Assembly (NCBI GenBank): GCA_965230205.1
Contig: OZ245996.1
Span: forward strand, 2,604,001 to 2,668,000
Reading direction: 5' to 3'
DNA from: CANLBN01 sp965230205
GTDB lineage: Bacteria; Pseudomonadota; Gammaproteobacteria; Pseudomonadales; Cellvibrionaceae
DNA: 64,000 bases
This document shows, piece by piece, positions 45,016-53,565 of this stretch. Position numbers and translations under genes: made by a program. The notes under the pieces were generated by a model that ran no database searches, was not told the origin of the DNA, and saw only the letters and a program-made list of their open reading frames with translations. Every line of letters starts with the position of its first letter. Within the stretch, counting starts at the first letter, position 1.

Positions 45016-45632
45016 ATAATTACTGGGTTAAATTGCTGTTAATACTTTTGCTGTCCATATCAATTGCTGCTTGTAAGGAAAATATTGACCAAAATGAACA
45101 AGTATTAGATACAGATAAAGAAACGGTGAGTTTATCTACCTTTGAGGAATTTAAGGTATCCGTAGTAAATCAGATACAGCTTGATCAACAACAAGCTCAA
45201 GAGAAATTTACATCTTTGGGCAAAGAAGCTGATCAAATAAACCAAAAAATAAGTGGTATTGATAACGAAATAGATTTGCTTAAAGAAAGTTATCAGAAAA
45301 ACCAAGCGGCCATAGAAGACCTGTCAGAAAGGCTCACTAGCATTAATTATCAGCATGGCCAGCTTGCCAAACAAGTGGCCAATAAGCTTAAGTCAAGCTC
45401 TAAACCTGTACAAAAAAAGAAGAAAGCTTACCCATTTAACCCCCAGTTATTGGGAATAATGGTATGGGGCAATCAATTCAAGCTTAGTCTAAAGCATTCA
45501 TCAGACTATCAGTTTTTAGCAGTTAATGATGCTATTGATCAATGGCGTTTGATCACTATTGATCGCTCAGAAAATAAAGCCATATTTATTCACGAAATCA
45601 GCCAGCAACGTATTACAAGGAAGATACCATGA
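45012..45632 (+). CDS. Coiled-coil lipoprotein of the conjugation module
   Basis: This 206-residue protein starts at TTG 45012 (RBS AAGGGAG), overlapping the pilL stop. It has a lipoprotein signal (LLLSISIAAC), a coiled coil (about residues 55-120: QIQLDQQQAQEKFTSLGKEADQINQKISGIDNEIDLLKES...), a KKKKAYPF linker and a small C-terminal domain. It may be a peptidoglycan- or envelope-linked partner of PilL. No family name. Confidence 0.7.
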   Translation: MNNYWVKLLLILLLSISIAACKENIDQNEQVLDTDKETVSLSTFEEFKVSVVNQIQLDQQQAQEKFTSLGKEADQINQKISGIDNEIDLLKESYQKNQAAIEDLSERLTSINYQHGQLAKQVANKLKSSSKPVQKKKKAYPFNPQLLGIMVWGNQFKLSLKHSSDYQFLAVNDAIDQWRLITIDRSENKAIFIHEISQQRITRKIP

Positions 45633-46414
45633 AACAGGTCGTATGGTTGCTGTTATGTGTGATGAGTTTGCCTGGCTTGGCTGAGGATAGTTATAGTCAA
45701 TCAGTCACAAAGACCAGTGAACTTAAAAAATCCATTGAAGAAAAGGCAATACTTTGGGGTATAACCCAAGACGAGTATCAACAGTACCTTGATATTATTC
45801 AAGGCCCTCTAGGAAAGTGGAACCCCAATATTGATCCTCTGCTTGCATTGGGCATGTATGCCGATTCGGATATCCAGCGGCAATATTATGCAGAGCGTTA
45901 TGCCGTGCAAGAGCATGAATTAACTGAACGCGCACAGCGTTTCCAGCGTGATTATAGTAAAGCCTTTACACGCCTTTACCCCGATGCCAAGATTATCGAT
46001 CCCGCATTACTTAAGCCCTATTACGATAATCAGGTCAAACAGTTGTTCGATAGTCAACACAGCCATACAGAATTTTTGTCGGGCGACCGATTGCTTTACT
46101 TTGCTGATCTTGACTGCCAATCATGCAGTGTTGATATAAAAAAGCTGGAAACATTGATTCAACGCAATGCCAAGCAATTGGTTGGTTTGGGTGTCGATAT
46201 CTACCTGCTTAATACCCGTAATAAAGACGATGTGATCAAGTGGGCTAAACATAACCATATCAATAGAGTATTAGTGGATACCGCACAAATGACTCTCAAT
46301 ATTGATAATGGTTTAAAAGCCTCACTAAACGCAATCAGCAAAAAGCCAAGCGATATTTACCTTTATCGTAAGGATAAACCCTATGCCATTAACCGATCAG
46401 AGTTAGGACTTTAA
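45629..46414 (+). CDS. Integrating conjugative element protein, TIGR03759 type
   Basis: This 261-residue protein has a signal peptide (VWLLLCVMSLPGLAE) and then EEKAILWGITQDEYQQYLDIIQGPLGKWNPNIDPLLALGM, characteristic of the PFL_4693/TIGR03759 family. A thioredoxin-like C-terminal half has YFADLDCQSCSVDIKKLETLIQ. It starts with an ATGA overlap on the previous stop. Its role in transfer is unknown. Confidence 0.85.
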   Translation: MKQVVWLLLCVMSLPGLAEDSYSQSVTKTSELKKSIEEKAILWGITQDEYQQYLDIIQGPLGKWNPNIDPLLALGMYADSDIQRQYYAERYAVQEHELTERAQRFQRDYSKAFTRLYPDAKIIDPALLKPYYDNQVKQLFDSQHSHTEFLSGDRLLYFADLDCQSCSVDIKKLETLIQRNAKQLVGLGVDIYLLNTRNKDDVIKWAKHNHINRVLVDTAQMTLNIDNGLKASLNAISKKPSDIYLYRKDKPYAINRSELGL

Positions 46415-46426
46415 TCCCAGAGTGAT

Positions 46427-46666
46427 ATGAGTAGAGAATCAGAAATTACCTTTGTATTTAGTTTACTCAGGCAGATTATTGACGATGCCACCAAACAATC
46501 AATCGAACATGATTGGCTTTATGTATTGGAAGAGGATGCCTATAACGGCATTGAGTTTTTGGCAGCATTAAAAGGTTATTTTCGTGGATTAAATGCGGCC
46601 AAGGTTATTGGTATTGAGGATATCGATGATATGTACAAGGTGCTTATTAAGTATCACTTTATTTAG
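46427..46666 (+). CDS. Small conjugative-element protein, probably truncated by a MITE
   Basis: This 79-residue protein (SRESEITFVFSLLRQIIDDATKQSIEHDWLYVLEEDAYNGIEFLAALKGYFRGLNAAKVIGIEDIDDMYKVLIKYHFI) has its TAG stop (46664-46666) made by the left end of the inserted palindromic element at 46664-46809. The original C-terminus may have been longer. Confidence 0.6.
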   Translation: MSRESEITFVFSLLRQIIDDATKQSIEHDWLYVLEEDAYNGIEFLAALKGYFRGLNAAKVIGIEDIDDMYKVLIKYHFI

Positions 46667-46809
46667 AGAACCACTGAAAAATTACCTGCGTTGCGATTGC
46701 GGCGTTAAAAATTGGCTCAAATCGGTCATTTATTATGTATAAACTCCCTTATCTCGCCAATTTTTGCCTTACACTCGCTGCCTCGCCAACATTTTTCAGC
46801 GGTTCTCTA
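46664..46809. mobile_element. 142-bp MITE-like palindromic element with TA target duplication
   Basis: Terminal inverted repeats GAGAACCACTGAAAAAT (46666-46682) and its complement with one mismatch (46791-46807) are each flanked by TA (46664-46665, 46808-46809). Inside is a second inverted pair, AAAATTGGC with GCCAATTTT. It encodes no protein. TA duplication and structure suggest a non-autonomous relative of the IS630/Tc1 group. Confidence 0.75.
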
Positions 46810-46825
46810 GCGTAGGCATAAGGTC

Positions 46826-47347
46826 GTGATACGAAATAGCAGCTTAGTTCTTATATTAGCCTTAATGCCCAGCACCTTAATGGCAATTCCTGTTGCTTAT
46901 AAAACAGTAGCCGATCAATACCATATCCCAGCGGATATTTTATATGCCATCGCTCTAACAGAAAGTGGTTATCGTTTTCAATCAATCTATAACCCCTGGC
47001 CCTGGACATTAAATATTGAAGGTAAAGCCTATCGTTTTACCACAAGGAAAGACACACTCGCGAAATTACAAGAAGCCGTGATTCGCAAGCAGTCAGTGGA
47101 TATTGGCCTTATGCAGGTTAACTGGCGCTGGCATAACACACGATTTGATGATCTTTCAACATCATTAAATCCAATAATTAATTTGCAAACAGGTGCAGAA
47201 ATATTGCGTGATCAATATCAGCGGGACAATAACTGGTGGGCAGCGGTAGGTCGCTATCACGCACCGGGAAAAGACAAAAAATCAAAGGTGCGTGCTCAGC
47301 AGTATCGAGAGCGTGTACGCAAACACTGGCAACGCATTATGAAATAA
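46826..47347 (+). CDS. Lytic transglycosylase (SLT domain) of the conjugation module
   Basis: This 173-residue protein has a GTG start with AAGG upstream and a signal peptide (VLILALMPSTLMA). The SLT core is YHIPADILYAIALTESGYRF, with the catalytic Glu in ALTES, VDIGLMQVNWRWH, and NLQTGAEILRDQY...WWAAVGRYHAPG. It opens peptidoglycan for the transfer apparatus. It follows the MITE by about 15 bp. Confidence 0.9.
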   Translation: MIRNSSLVLILALMPSTLMAIPVAYKTVADQYHIPADILYAIALTESGYRFQSIYNPWPWTLNIEGKAYRFTTRKDTLAKLQEAVIRKQSVDIGLMQVNWRWHNTRFDDLSTSLNPIINLQTGAEILRDQYQRDNNWWAAVGRYHAPGKDKKSKVRAQQYRERVRKHWQRIMK

Positions 47348-47361
47348 AGAGGTAAGTGATA

Positions 47362-47673
47362 ATGACAACAATTAATGATGATGAACTGCAAGAAGGCTGC
47401 TTGTATGTTTATAAAAAAGGAGTGTTACAAGAGATTGAAGTTGACCCTGACGATACGATGCGAAAAATACGAATCACCGATTCCGCCTATCAAGGTGTCG
47501 TCGAAGTACAAAAAATCATGCGCAAAAAAATGGATGGTTTTAAACCAGATGTATCCACGGTTTGTTCTGCCTTAATAAAAGAAGCCGCCACATTACCGAA
47601 TGTGGCTGAAATTGTTCAAACCTTCTGTTTGGACATGTACCAACGCCTTGGCAAGGGAGATCAGCATGATTAG
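47362..47673 (+). CDS. Hypothetical conjugative-element protein
   Basis: This protein of 103-105 residues has two possible starts (GTG 47356 or ATG 47362). Soluble, with DDTMRKIRITDSAYQGVVEVQKIMRKKMDGFKPDVSTVCSALIKEAATLP. It is overlapped by the next gene. Its position before the TIGR03765 gene is typical of small regulators or stability proteins, but I do not recognise it. Confidence 0.6.
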   Translation: MTTINDDELQEGCLYVYKKGVLQEIEVDPDDTMRKIRITDSAYQGVVEVQKIMRKKMDGFKPDVSTVCSALIKEAATLPNVAEIVQTFCLDMYQRLGKGDQHD

Positions 47674-48181
47674 AATAAGCATTATCCTGATTTTGCTAGG
47701 CTTAAGCACAGCCGCTTACAGTGAAAAGTTAACCGTAATTTATGATAGTGGCGATACTTTATCTATTGCGCCTTATAAAAAGCGAGTGCAGCCAGACACA
47801 AGGCCACAAACAACAATAAAGCCAATACCCAAACAATCTAGTCGCATTGACCTTGCGCCCAATTTCCCTGTAACTACACCGCAACTTTCACCCAAAGTCG
47901 TTGCGCCTCGACCCATTTCACTACCTCACCTACAGACGCCCATTTTTATTATTGGTAGTGATGCTTTTTCCAGGCAATGGCTGCAAGAACGCAAGGATGA
48001 ATTAATCAGTGTCGGTGCGGTTGGGCTACTGGTTGAAGCTGAAAATCGGGAAGCACTAAGGTCAATACAAGTGCTGGGTGATGGCCTGCATATCACCGCA
48101 GTACCGGGCCAGGATATTGCACAGCAACTGGGTATTAAGCACTACCCGGTGTTAATTTCCCGAACAGCCATTGAGCAATAA
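47666..48181 (+). CDS. Integrating conjugative element protein, TIGR03765 type
   Basis: This 171-residue protein has a signal peptide (MIRISIILILLGLSTAAYS) and then EKLTVIYDSGDTLSIAPY, a proline-rich linker, and ELISVGAVGLLVEAENREALRSIQVLGDGLHITAVPGQDIAQQLGIKHYPVLIS, the PFL_4695/TIGR03765 core. I start at ATG 47666 (GGAGA upstream), overlapping the previous stop. It is probably a periplasmic transfer protein. Confidence 0.85.
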   Translation: MIRISIILILLGLSTAAYSEKLTVIYDSGDTLSIAPYKKRVQPDTRPQTTIKPIPKQSSRIDLAPNFPVTTPQLSPKVVAPRPISLPHLQTPIFIIGSDAFSRQWLQERKDELISVGAVGLLVEAENREALRSIQVLGDGLHITAVPGQDIAQQLGIKHYPVLISRTAIEQ

Positions 48182-48186
48182 GTTCA

Positions 48187-50271
48187 ATGACGGATCGTTA
48201 TGAAGTGGAAGTATTGCTACGGCCTATTGTGGAGTTCTGGCCCACAGTAGCAGCCTGTGCCATAGCTATTTTTACTTTGCAGGCACCAGAGCAATTATTA
48301 ATGACCCCCAGTATTGCAGTGATTACAGCCAGTATTCTAGGCGTCATTGCATTCGTTCGGGGTCGTCAGGCTATATATGTATTTCGCTATCAGCGCAATA
48401 TTAAGCGCAATCCTCGTTATCAACTCTCCGCTAAAAAAATACCCGTGAGTAAAAAAGCCTTATTTCTGGGCAGAGGTTTCCGCTGGACACAAAAACACAC
48501 TGAGCGCCTGTATGCGGCTCGCGATAAAAATGCAGAGAAATACACCCAGCCTAATGGCCTTAAGCGCTTTATCCGTGAAAAAGAACTGGAATGGGAGAAC
48601 ACAGCACTTTTGCAATACCTTGGCAAACTAACAGCCATTGACTCCCCTCTAAACCCAGTGCGACCACCACCCAAAACCGGCGGAGAAGCTGCTTTGCATG
48701 GTGTAGGCATTGAAAGCGAACAGGATGTTTATATGCCTTTATCAGACAGGCCGGGGCATACGGCTGTGATTGCCAAAACTAGACACGGCAAAACACGTTT
48801 GGCAGAGGTATTGATTACCCAGGATATTCACCGTAAAGAAAATAACTGTGTCATTGCCTTTGACCCTAAAAACGATCCCGACTTTTTTAAGCGTATTTAT
48901 ATCGAAGCAAAGAAAGCCGGGCGTGAATTCATCGTTTTTCACTTGGGCTACCCGGAACTCAGCGCCCGCTACAATGCCATCGGTTCCTATTCCAGAATCA
49001 CCGAACTGGCGACTCGTATTGCCAACTCATTGCCCGGTGAAGGGGATGCCAGAGCCTTCCGGGATTTCGCCTGGCAGTATGTCAATGTGATTAATGTTGC
49101 CCTATTTGAACTGGGTGAAAAATCCGATTATTTAAAAGTCAGACGCTATATTACGGATATTGATGCGCTCTTTGTGCGTTATACCCGTCATTGGTTATCT
49201 CAACACGGGCCTGAACAGTGGGAGAAAGCGTTAGGCAACCTTGAGGCCGATATCAAACCTAACCGCCTTACCCGAACGGAACAAGGGCGGGAAATCAAAG
49301 CCATTGCCTTGGCTCGTTATATTCGCCAATTAGATATTTTTGATCCGGTTCTGGATGGTTTGATTTCCGCCTTCCGATTTGAAAAGGAATACTTCCAAAA
49401 AATTACTGCGGCGGTTAAACCTCTATTAGAAAAATTAACCACAGGTAAGATTGCAGAGGTTATTGCCCCAGACTTAAGCGATTTAAACGACCAGCGGCCA
49501 GTATTGGATTGGATGGAAGCTATCCGCAAAGGTGCTGTGGTGTACTTCGGCCTGGACGCATTAACCGATCCTGAAGTGGCCTCTGTAGTAGGCGAATCTG
49601 CCTTTAGTGATTTAACCAGTTTAGCGGGTCGTATCTACAAACACGGCATTGAAGATGGGCTACCAAAACTCGATAAAGATATTGTACAGCCTAAAATTAT
49701 TATCCATGCCGACGAATTTTCAGACCTGATTGGCCCACAGTTTAAAACCCTGATCAATAAAAGTGGTGGGGCGGGCTATGAAATGACCCTCTATACCCAA
49801 ACATGGTCAGACGTTGTGGCCGAGCTGGGGGATGCCGCGAAAGCCGGGCAACTGGCAGGTAATATCGGCACCTTGATTATGCTAGGCGTGAAAGAAGTAG
49901 CAACCTGTGAAATGATGACCAAGCAACTGCCTGAAGTCAATGTCAGTGAAGTGATGGCCGTATCCAGTGCCACAGACGCCAGCAACTTTAGCGATGGGAT
50001 TACCTTTGTCTCGCAAAATCAGGATCGTATCAATGCCAGTCGAGTGCCTTTAATTTCACCGCCAGATATTGTTGCCCTACCCAAGGGGCAAGCCTTTGCA
50101 TTATTAAACGGCAACCAACTGTGGAAAATTCGTATCCCCCTGCCTTCAAAAGTTGATGATCAGGAGTTGCCGGACGATATTGGTTATGTGCTTTCACAAA
50201 TGCGCCAATGCTATACCTCTGTGATTGACTATCAGCAAATGGATAATTCAATAGACTTGGCACAGGTTTGA
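48187..50271 (+). CDS. traD: TraD, conjugative coupling factor (SXT/TOL type)
   Basis: This 694-residue protein has two N-terminal TM segments (about 15-65), a Walker A-like AKTRHGKTR at residues 196-204, Walker B region VIAFDPKNDPDFF, and a late HADEFSDLIGPQFKTLINKSGGAGYEMTLYTQTWSDV. The coupling ATPase recruits the relaxosome to the type IV channel. It has the size and layout of TIGR03743. It is followed at once by the DUF4400-type gene. Confidence 0.93.
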   Translation: MTDRYEVEVLLRPIVEFWPTVAACAIAIFTLQAPEQLLMTPSIAVITASILGVIAFVRGRQAIYVFRYQRNIKRNPRYQLSAKKIPVSKKALFLGRGFRWTQKHTERLYAARDKNAEKYTQPNGLKRFIREKELEWENTALLQYLGKLTAIDSPLNPVRPPPKTGGEAALHGVGIESEQDVYMPLSDRPGHTAVIAKTRHGKTRLAEVLITQDIHRKENNCVIAFDPKNDPDFFKRIYIEAKKAGREFIVFHLGYPELSARYNAIGSYSRITELATRIANSLPGEGDARAFRDFAWQYVNVINVALFELGEKSDYLKVRRYITDIDALFVRYTRHWLSQHGPEQWEKALGNLEADIKPNRLTRTEQGREIKAIALARYIRQLDIFDPVLDGLISAFRFEKEYFQKITAAVKPLLEKLTTGKIAEVIAPDLSDLNDQRPVLDWMEAIRKGAVVYFGLDALTDPEVASVVGESAFSDLTSLAGRIYKHGIEDGLPKLDKDIVQPKIIIHADEFSDLIGPQFKTLINKSGGAGYEMTLYTQTWSDVVAELGDAAKAGQLAGNIGTLIMLGVKEVATCEMMTKQLPEVNVSEVMAVSSATDASNFSDGITFVSQNQDRINASRVPLISPPDIVALPKGQAFALLNGNQLWKIRIPLPSKVDDQELPDDIGYVLSQMRQCYTSVIDYQQMDNSIDLAQV

Positions 50272-50982
50272 GTGATGGTATCGCGAGAAGGGGAATCAAA
50301 ATCTGTTCGTAAAGAAGCGGGCATTATCTCGCGGCTTATCTCATCCCTGTTTACACTGATCGCTTGGCTAATCGCTTCACTCATTATTTCAATTATCATT
50401 GAATGGATTGGAATGACTTACTTTTGGAAAGAAGAAGGCTTGCAACATGCCACACGTATGCTGGAGCATGAACATTACTACTTAAATCAGCGTTTGCTCA
50501 ACAGCAATAATAGAGCCGTTAACACCATTGTTGATTCTACCAAAACCATTAACCAATGGATCAATAAGCACTCACAGCAAAACTATCTTCAATGGTTGTA
50601 TAAAAGCACTCTCTTTAGCTGGTTGGGTAAACACTACAATATTGTTGAGCAATATATCGAGGTAATCCCTATCGTGGCACAAGTCTTTATAGCAAGGCTC
50701 GCAATTATTCTATTCTCATTGCCTGCGTTTCTTATTGCTGGCGTCTTTGGAGCGATTGATGGTTTGGCAGAAAGAGACCTGCGACGTTGGGGCGGTGGTC
50801 GCGAAAGCAGCAACGTTTACAATATCGCCCGCAAATCAGTCTTGCCAGTGTTTATCTCGGCTTGTGTGCTCTATTTAAGTTTACCTGTTAGTATTCATCC
50901 AGGGTGGGTGATCATGCCCTTTGTCCTGTTTTTTGGGTTTTCTGTTAGGGTGTCATTTGAGCGGTTAAAGAAGTATTTTTAA
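50272..50982 (+). CDS. DUF4400/TIGR03747-type conjugative membrane protein
   Basis: This protein of 235-236 residues has four hydrophobic segments (about 20-45, 130-155, 185-205, 210-225) and the phrase GVFGAIDGLAERDLRRWGGGRESS, typical of the PFL_4697 family. Start GTG 50272 or ATG 50275. In related elements the type IV secretion genes follow; here the module stops and metal-resistance genes begin after a 430-bp gap. Confidence 0.85.
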   Translation: MMVSREGESKSVRKEAGIISRLISSLFTLIAWLIASLIISIIIEWIGMTYFWKEEGLQHATRMLEHEHYYLNQRLLNSNNRAVNTIVDSTKTINQWINKHSQQNYLQWLYKSTLFSWLGKHYNIVEQYIEVIPIVAQVFIARLAIILFSLPAFLIAGVFGAIDGLAERDLRRWGGGRESSNVYNIARKSVLPVFISACVLYLSLPVSIHPGWVIMPFVLFFGFSVRVSFERLKKYF

Positions 50983-51414
50983 GTGTAGGTGTCATCTCCC
51001 GAGTATTACAACGTCTTTTGTACAAAAACTATTTTCAGTCGATTAAATATTTTTCATAATTTAAAAAGTTCGGTATATTCGTTCAACTTAGTCAAAAAAT
51101 AGAATAATATTTTTCTAGTGAGTGCTTTTAGTGCTTGCTAAACTCTATTTCAGGGCGGCCAATTTTCTCTAGTTTGATGAGGTGTAAATATTTTACAGTG
51201 TTAAAATAACGGCCCTCCAAATCTATTCCTTTCCTAATTTCTGTTACGCTCTACAGCTTAGTGAAGATAGAAAAGGCAAAAACCCTGAGTTAAGACAATT
51301 AATAACATCAGCTTGCATAAAATCGATTTTTTATTGTGGTAATTCAATTTAAGTGAAGGTAAAAATTTCCTTTTTAGGGATGCTAAAAACTTAGATTAGT
51401 GTTACTAGAACCGC
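50983..51414. other. 430-bp AT-rich junction between conjugation module and metal cargo
   Basis: I see no gene, terminator or terminal repeats. The change from the conjugation genes to the opposite-strand transporter happens here, so it may be the insertion seam of the cargo. Confidence 0.4.
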
Positions 51415-52038
51415 CTAACTTACGCAAGTGTCTTCCCGGCGTTCCTTCAGTGCTTGGCGTACTATTTGAATAGCGGATGATATAAATAATCCCGACATAA
51501 TAGCTGCAACAATGAGGTCAGGCCACCGACTTGCCGTACTCCAAACACTCAATGCGGCAATCATAACAGCAACATTACCTATCGCATCATTACGCGAACA
51601 AAGCCAAACGGAACGGACATTAGCGTCCCCATCTTTGTAGCGTACAAGAATCAACACGCTGGCGAGGTTGGTCATAAGGGCTAAAAAACCAATGGCTCCC
51701 ATGATCTCTGCTTCCGGTATATCAGCATAGAAAACACGGTAAAGAGTGGAGCCCAATACCCAGAACCCCATCAAGAAAAGACTAGCGCCTTTAAAAAGAG
51801 CCGCATTCGTACGCACTTGTATTGACGCTCCGATCACTGCCAGCGAGATACCATAAGTCAACGCATCCCCCAGAAAATCAAGAGCATCCGCTTGGAGCGC
51901 TTGTGATTTTGCCAGCTGTCCCGCTGTTATCTCAACGATAAACATGATCGCATTCAATGCAATAACAACCCACAAACGCCGCTTGTAATCCTCTGAAATA
52001 CCATCAAACTTTGTATTATTTTCGCAACACTTCGCCAT
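51415..52038 (-). CDS. CDF-like cation transporter
   Basis: This protein of about 207 residues has six hydrophobic segments and the CDF-like NAIMFIVEITAGQLAKSQALQADALDFLGDALTYG. The metal-site pattern of HxxxD is replaced by DALDFLGD, and a second set is SRNDAIGNVAVMIAAL. It starts MAKCCENN (metal-binding Cys pair). I use the start at 52038 because GGAG is six bases upstream. It is divergent from a MerR regulator on a typical MerR promoter. Confidence 0.8.
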   Translation of the reverse strand: MAKCCENNTKFDGISEDYKRRLWVVIALNAIMFIVEITAGQLAKSQALQADALDFLGDALTYGISLAVIGASIQVRTNAALFKGASLFLMGFWVLGSTLYRVFYADIPEAEIMGAIGFLALMTNLASVLILVRYKDGDANVRSVWLCSRNDAIGNVAVMIAALSVWSTASRWPDLIVAAIMSGLFISSAIQIVRQALKERREDTCVS

Positions 52039-52073
52039 TGAAAGCTCCATCAAGTTGTAATCAATTTGATGGC

Positions 52074-52104
52074 AGTATAATATCTCTAGTGACTAGAGGT
52101 TCAA
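52074..52104 (-). promoter_or_regulatory. MerR-type promoter of the CDF gene
   Basis: On the minus strand: -35 TTGAAC (52099-52104) and -10 TATACT (52074-52079), spaced 19 bp as in MerR-regulated promoters. The spacer holds the perfect dyad CTCTAGTCACTAGAG (52084-52098). The divergent MerR protein should twist this promoter when metal is bound. Confidence 0.85.
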
Positions 52105-52115
52105 GGTGTTTTTTT

Positions 52116-52532
52116 ATGTTTTCTATTGGAGAGCTTGCAAAACAAACCAAGGTTAAGATTCCTACGATTCGTTATTATGAGAGTATCGGGTTATTAGCGC
52201 CTGCTGAACGCACAGAAGGAAATCAACGCCGTTACACCGCAGAGGGCCTAGAGCGCTTAGGCTTTATTAAGCACGCAAGAGAGCTCGGTTTCTCAGTTGA
52301 GTCAATCTCGTCGTTGATTGAGTTGCAAGAACATCCTGATCGATCTTGTTATGCTGCTACGGCACTCGCTGAAACACAACTTCGTACTGTTCGATCAAAG
52401 ATCAAACAATTGCGTTCATTGGAACAGGAGTTAGCACGCATATCGACAGGGTGTAGTGGCGATGGTGTCTCTGAGAATTGTTATGTTTTATCTTCTTTAG
52501 CTAACCATGATTTATGCAACAAAGACCATTGA
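52116..52532 (+). CDS. MerR-family metal regulator (CadR/ZntR-like)
   Basis: This 138-residue protein has an N-terminal HTH (FSIGELAKQTKVKIPTIRYYESIGLLAPAERTEGNQRRYTAEGLERL), a dimerisation helix, and C-terminal Cys residues (GCSGDGVSENCYV, HDLCNKDH) for metal. I start at ATG 52116, as the HTH begins at residue 2; an upstream frame to 52011 overlaps the divergent promoter. It controls the CDF gene through the operator at 52084-52098. Confidence 0.93.
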   Translation: MFSIGELAKQTKVKIPTIRYYESIGLLAPAERTEGNQRRYTAEGLERLGFIKHARELGFSVESISSLIELQEHPDRSCYAATALAETQLRTVRSKIKQLRSLEQELARISTGCSGDGVSENCYVLSSLANHDLCNKDH

Positions 52533-52681
52533 CCAAGCAGGTGGCACATAAACTAGCGTGATTGTTCCGCAGTTTGCTATAGGTTTTATGGGATTAACTA
52601 CACTTTACGAAAAAATATGGTATTCTCAAAAAGCTAGATCGTCCGAACTTAACAAAAAAGTTTCTTATTGATTTGATTAAA

Positions 52682-53035
52682 ATGACTCGACATTATTTGA
52701 TAAGCCTATTAGCTATACTGGTTGTTTTACAGTCGGCAGTTGCCGTGGCTGACCTCCATAATGTCGATCAATTTGGGGCAGGCAACTCTATATCTGACCA
52801 TTTACATCAGCCTATTGATGTTCAAAACGATCATCAATCTGCGAAGAATCCCTCTGAAAAACCTAGCGAATCTCTATTTGATTGTCAGCACTGTTGCCAC
52901 TGTCATAGTTCAGCGGTGCTTACCCAAGCGGTTTCCCCTTTTGTTGTTTCGCCTTCGGTAAACAAACAAGCTGACTATCGAGTCAAACTCATTTCTGGTA
53001 TCCCCCTCTCACTGTTTCGCCCTCCAATCGTCTGA
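52682..53035 (+). CDS. Small secreted Cys/His-rich protein (CzcI-like)
   Basis: This protein of about 117 residues has a signal peptide (SLLAILVVLQSAVAVAD), a spacer, and the cluster CQHCCHCHSS, and it ends GIPLSLFRPPIV. The first gene of the metal-efflux cluster, it resembles the small periplasmic proteins (CzcI-like) that precede CzcCBA. Its C-terminal FRPPIV matches the YRPPILV of the protein at 60968. Confidence 0.65.
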   Translation: MTRHYLISLLAILVVLQSAVAVADLHNVDQFGAGNSISDHLHQPIDVQNDHQSAKNPSEKPSESLFDCQHCCHCHSSAVLTQAVSPFVVSPSVNKQADYRVKLISGIPLSLFRPPIV

Positions 53036-53116
53036 TCGCACTTCCAAAATACTTCATATGCCCTGTAACCATGCGTTACAGCAGTTAAATCGTATTTATT
53101 TTTTGGGTGAAATATC

Positions 53117-53548
53117 ATGAAATCGATCGCTCTTGGGCTCGCATTGGGCCTTGTATTTATTCATTCCGTTCAGGCAGGAAACCCGTTGCCTGATGTTGAA
53201 ATCATCAAGACTGAAAATCAACGCTGGCAGTTCCGCCGAGTGACTGTGAATCACACCGATACGGAAGTGACTGTATCCGGGCGGATGAATGCTCACTCGC
53301 GTCATGGAATTCGTCGGGGGCATGTGGATATCGCCGCTTGGTCTGCCGATAATAAGCAATTAATCGCGGAAACAACAACTGCTTACTCTCCGCGCTTTCT
53401 AACTAAGCGCGCATCACGCAAAGGTGGCGTGCGCTTTTCCGCGAAGCTTCCCGCTTTACCTGTAGACGCTCGGATAAAAGTCGCCTTTCATCCGAATAAA
53501 CCCCAACCACGTCAAAAACCTGTGCACGACCAAACCGTCGCACGCTGA
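53117..53548 (+). CDS. Secreted hypothetical protein of the czc cluster
   Basis: This 143-residue protein has a signal peptide (LGLALGLVFIHSVQAG). The body is basic and beta-rich (RRVTVNHTDTEVTVSGRMNAHSRHGIRRGHVDIAAWS). I do not recognise the family. It is co-directional with czcC, 17 bp upstream, and probably a periplasmic accessory factor of efflux. Confidence 0.65.
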   Translation: MKSIALGLALGLVFIHSVQAGNPLPDVEIIKTENQRWQFRRVTVNHTDTEVTVSGRMNAHSRHGIRRGHVDIAAWSADNKQLIAETTTAYSPRFLTKRASRKGGVRFSAKLPALPVDARIKVAFHPNKPQPRQKPVHDQTVAR

Positions 53549-53565
53549 ATGTAAGGATTATTATT

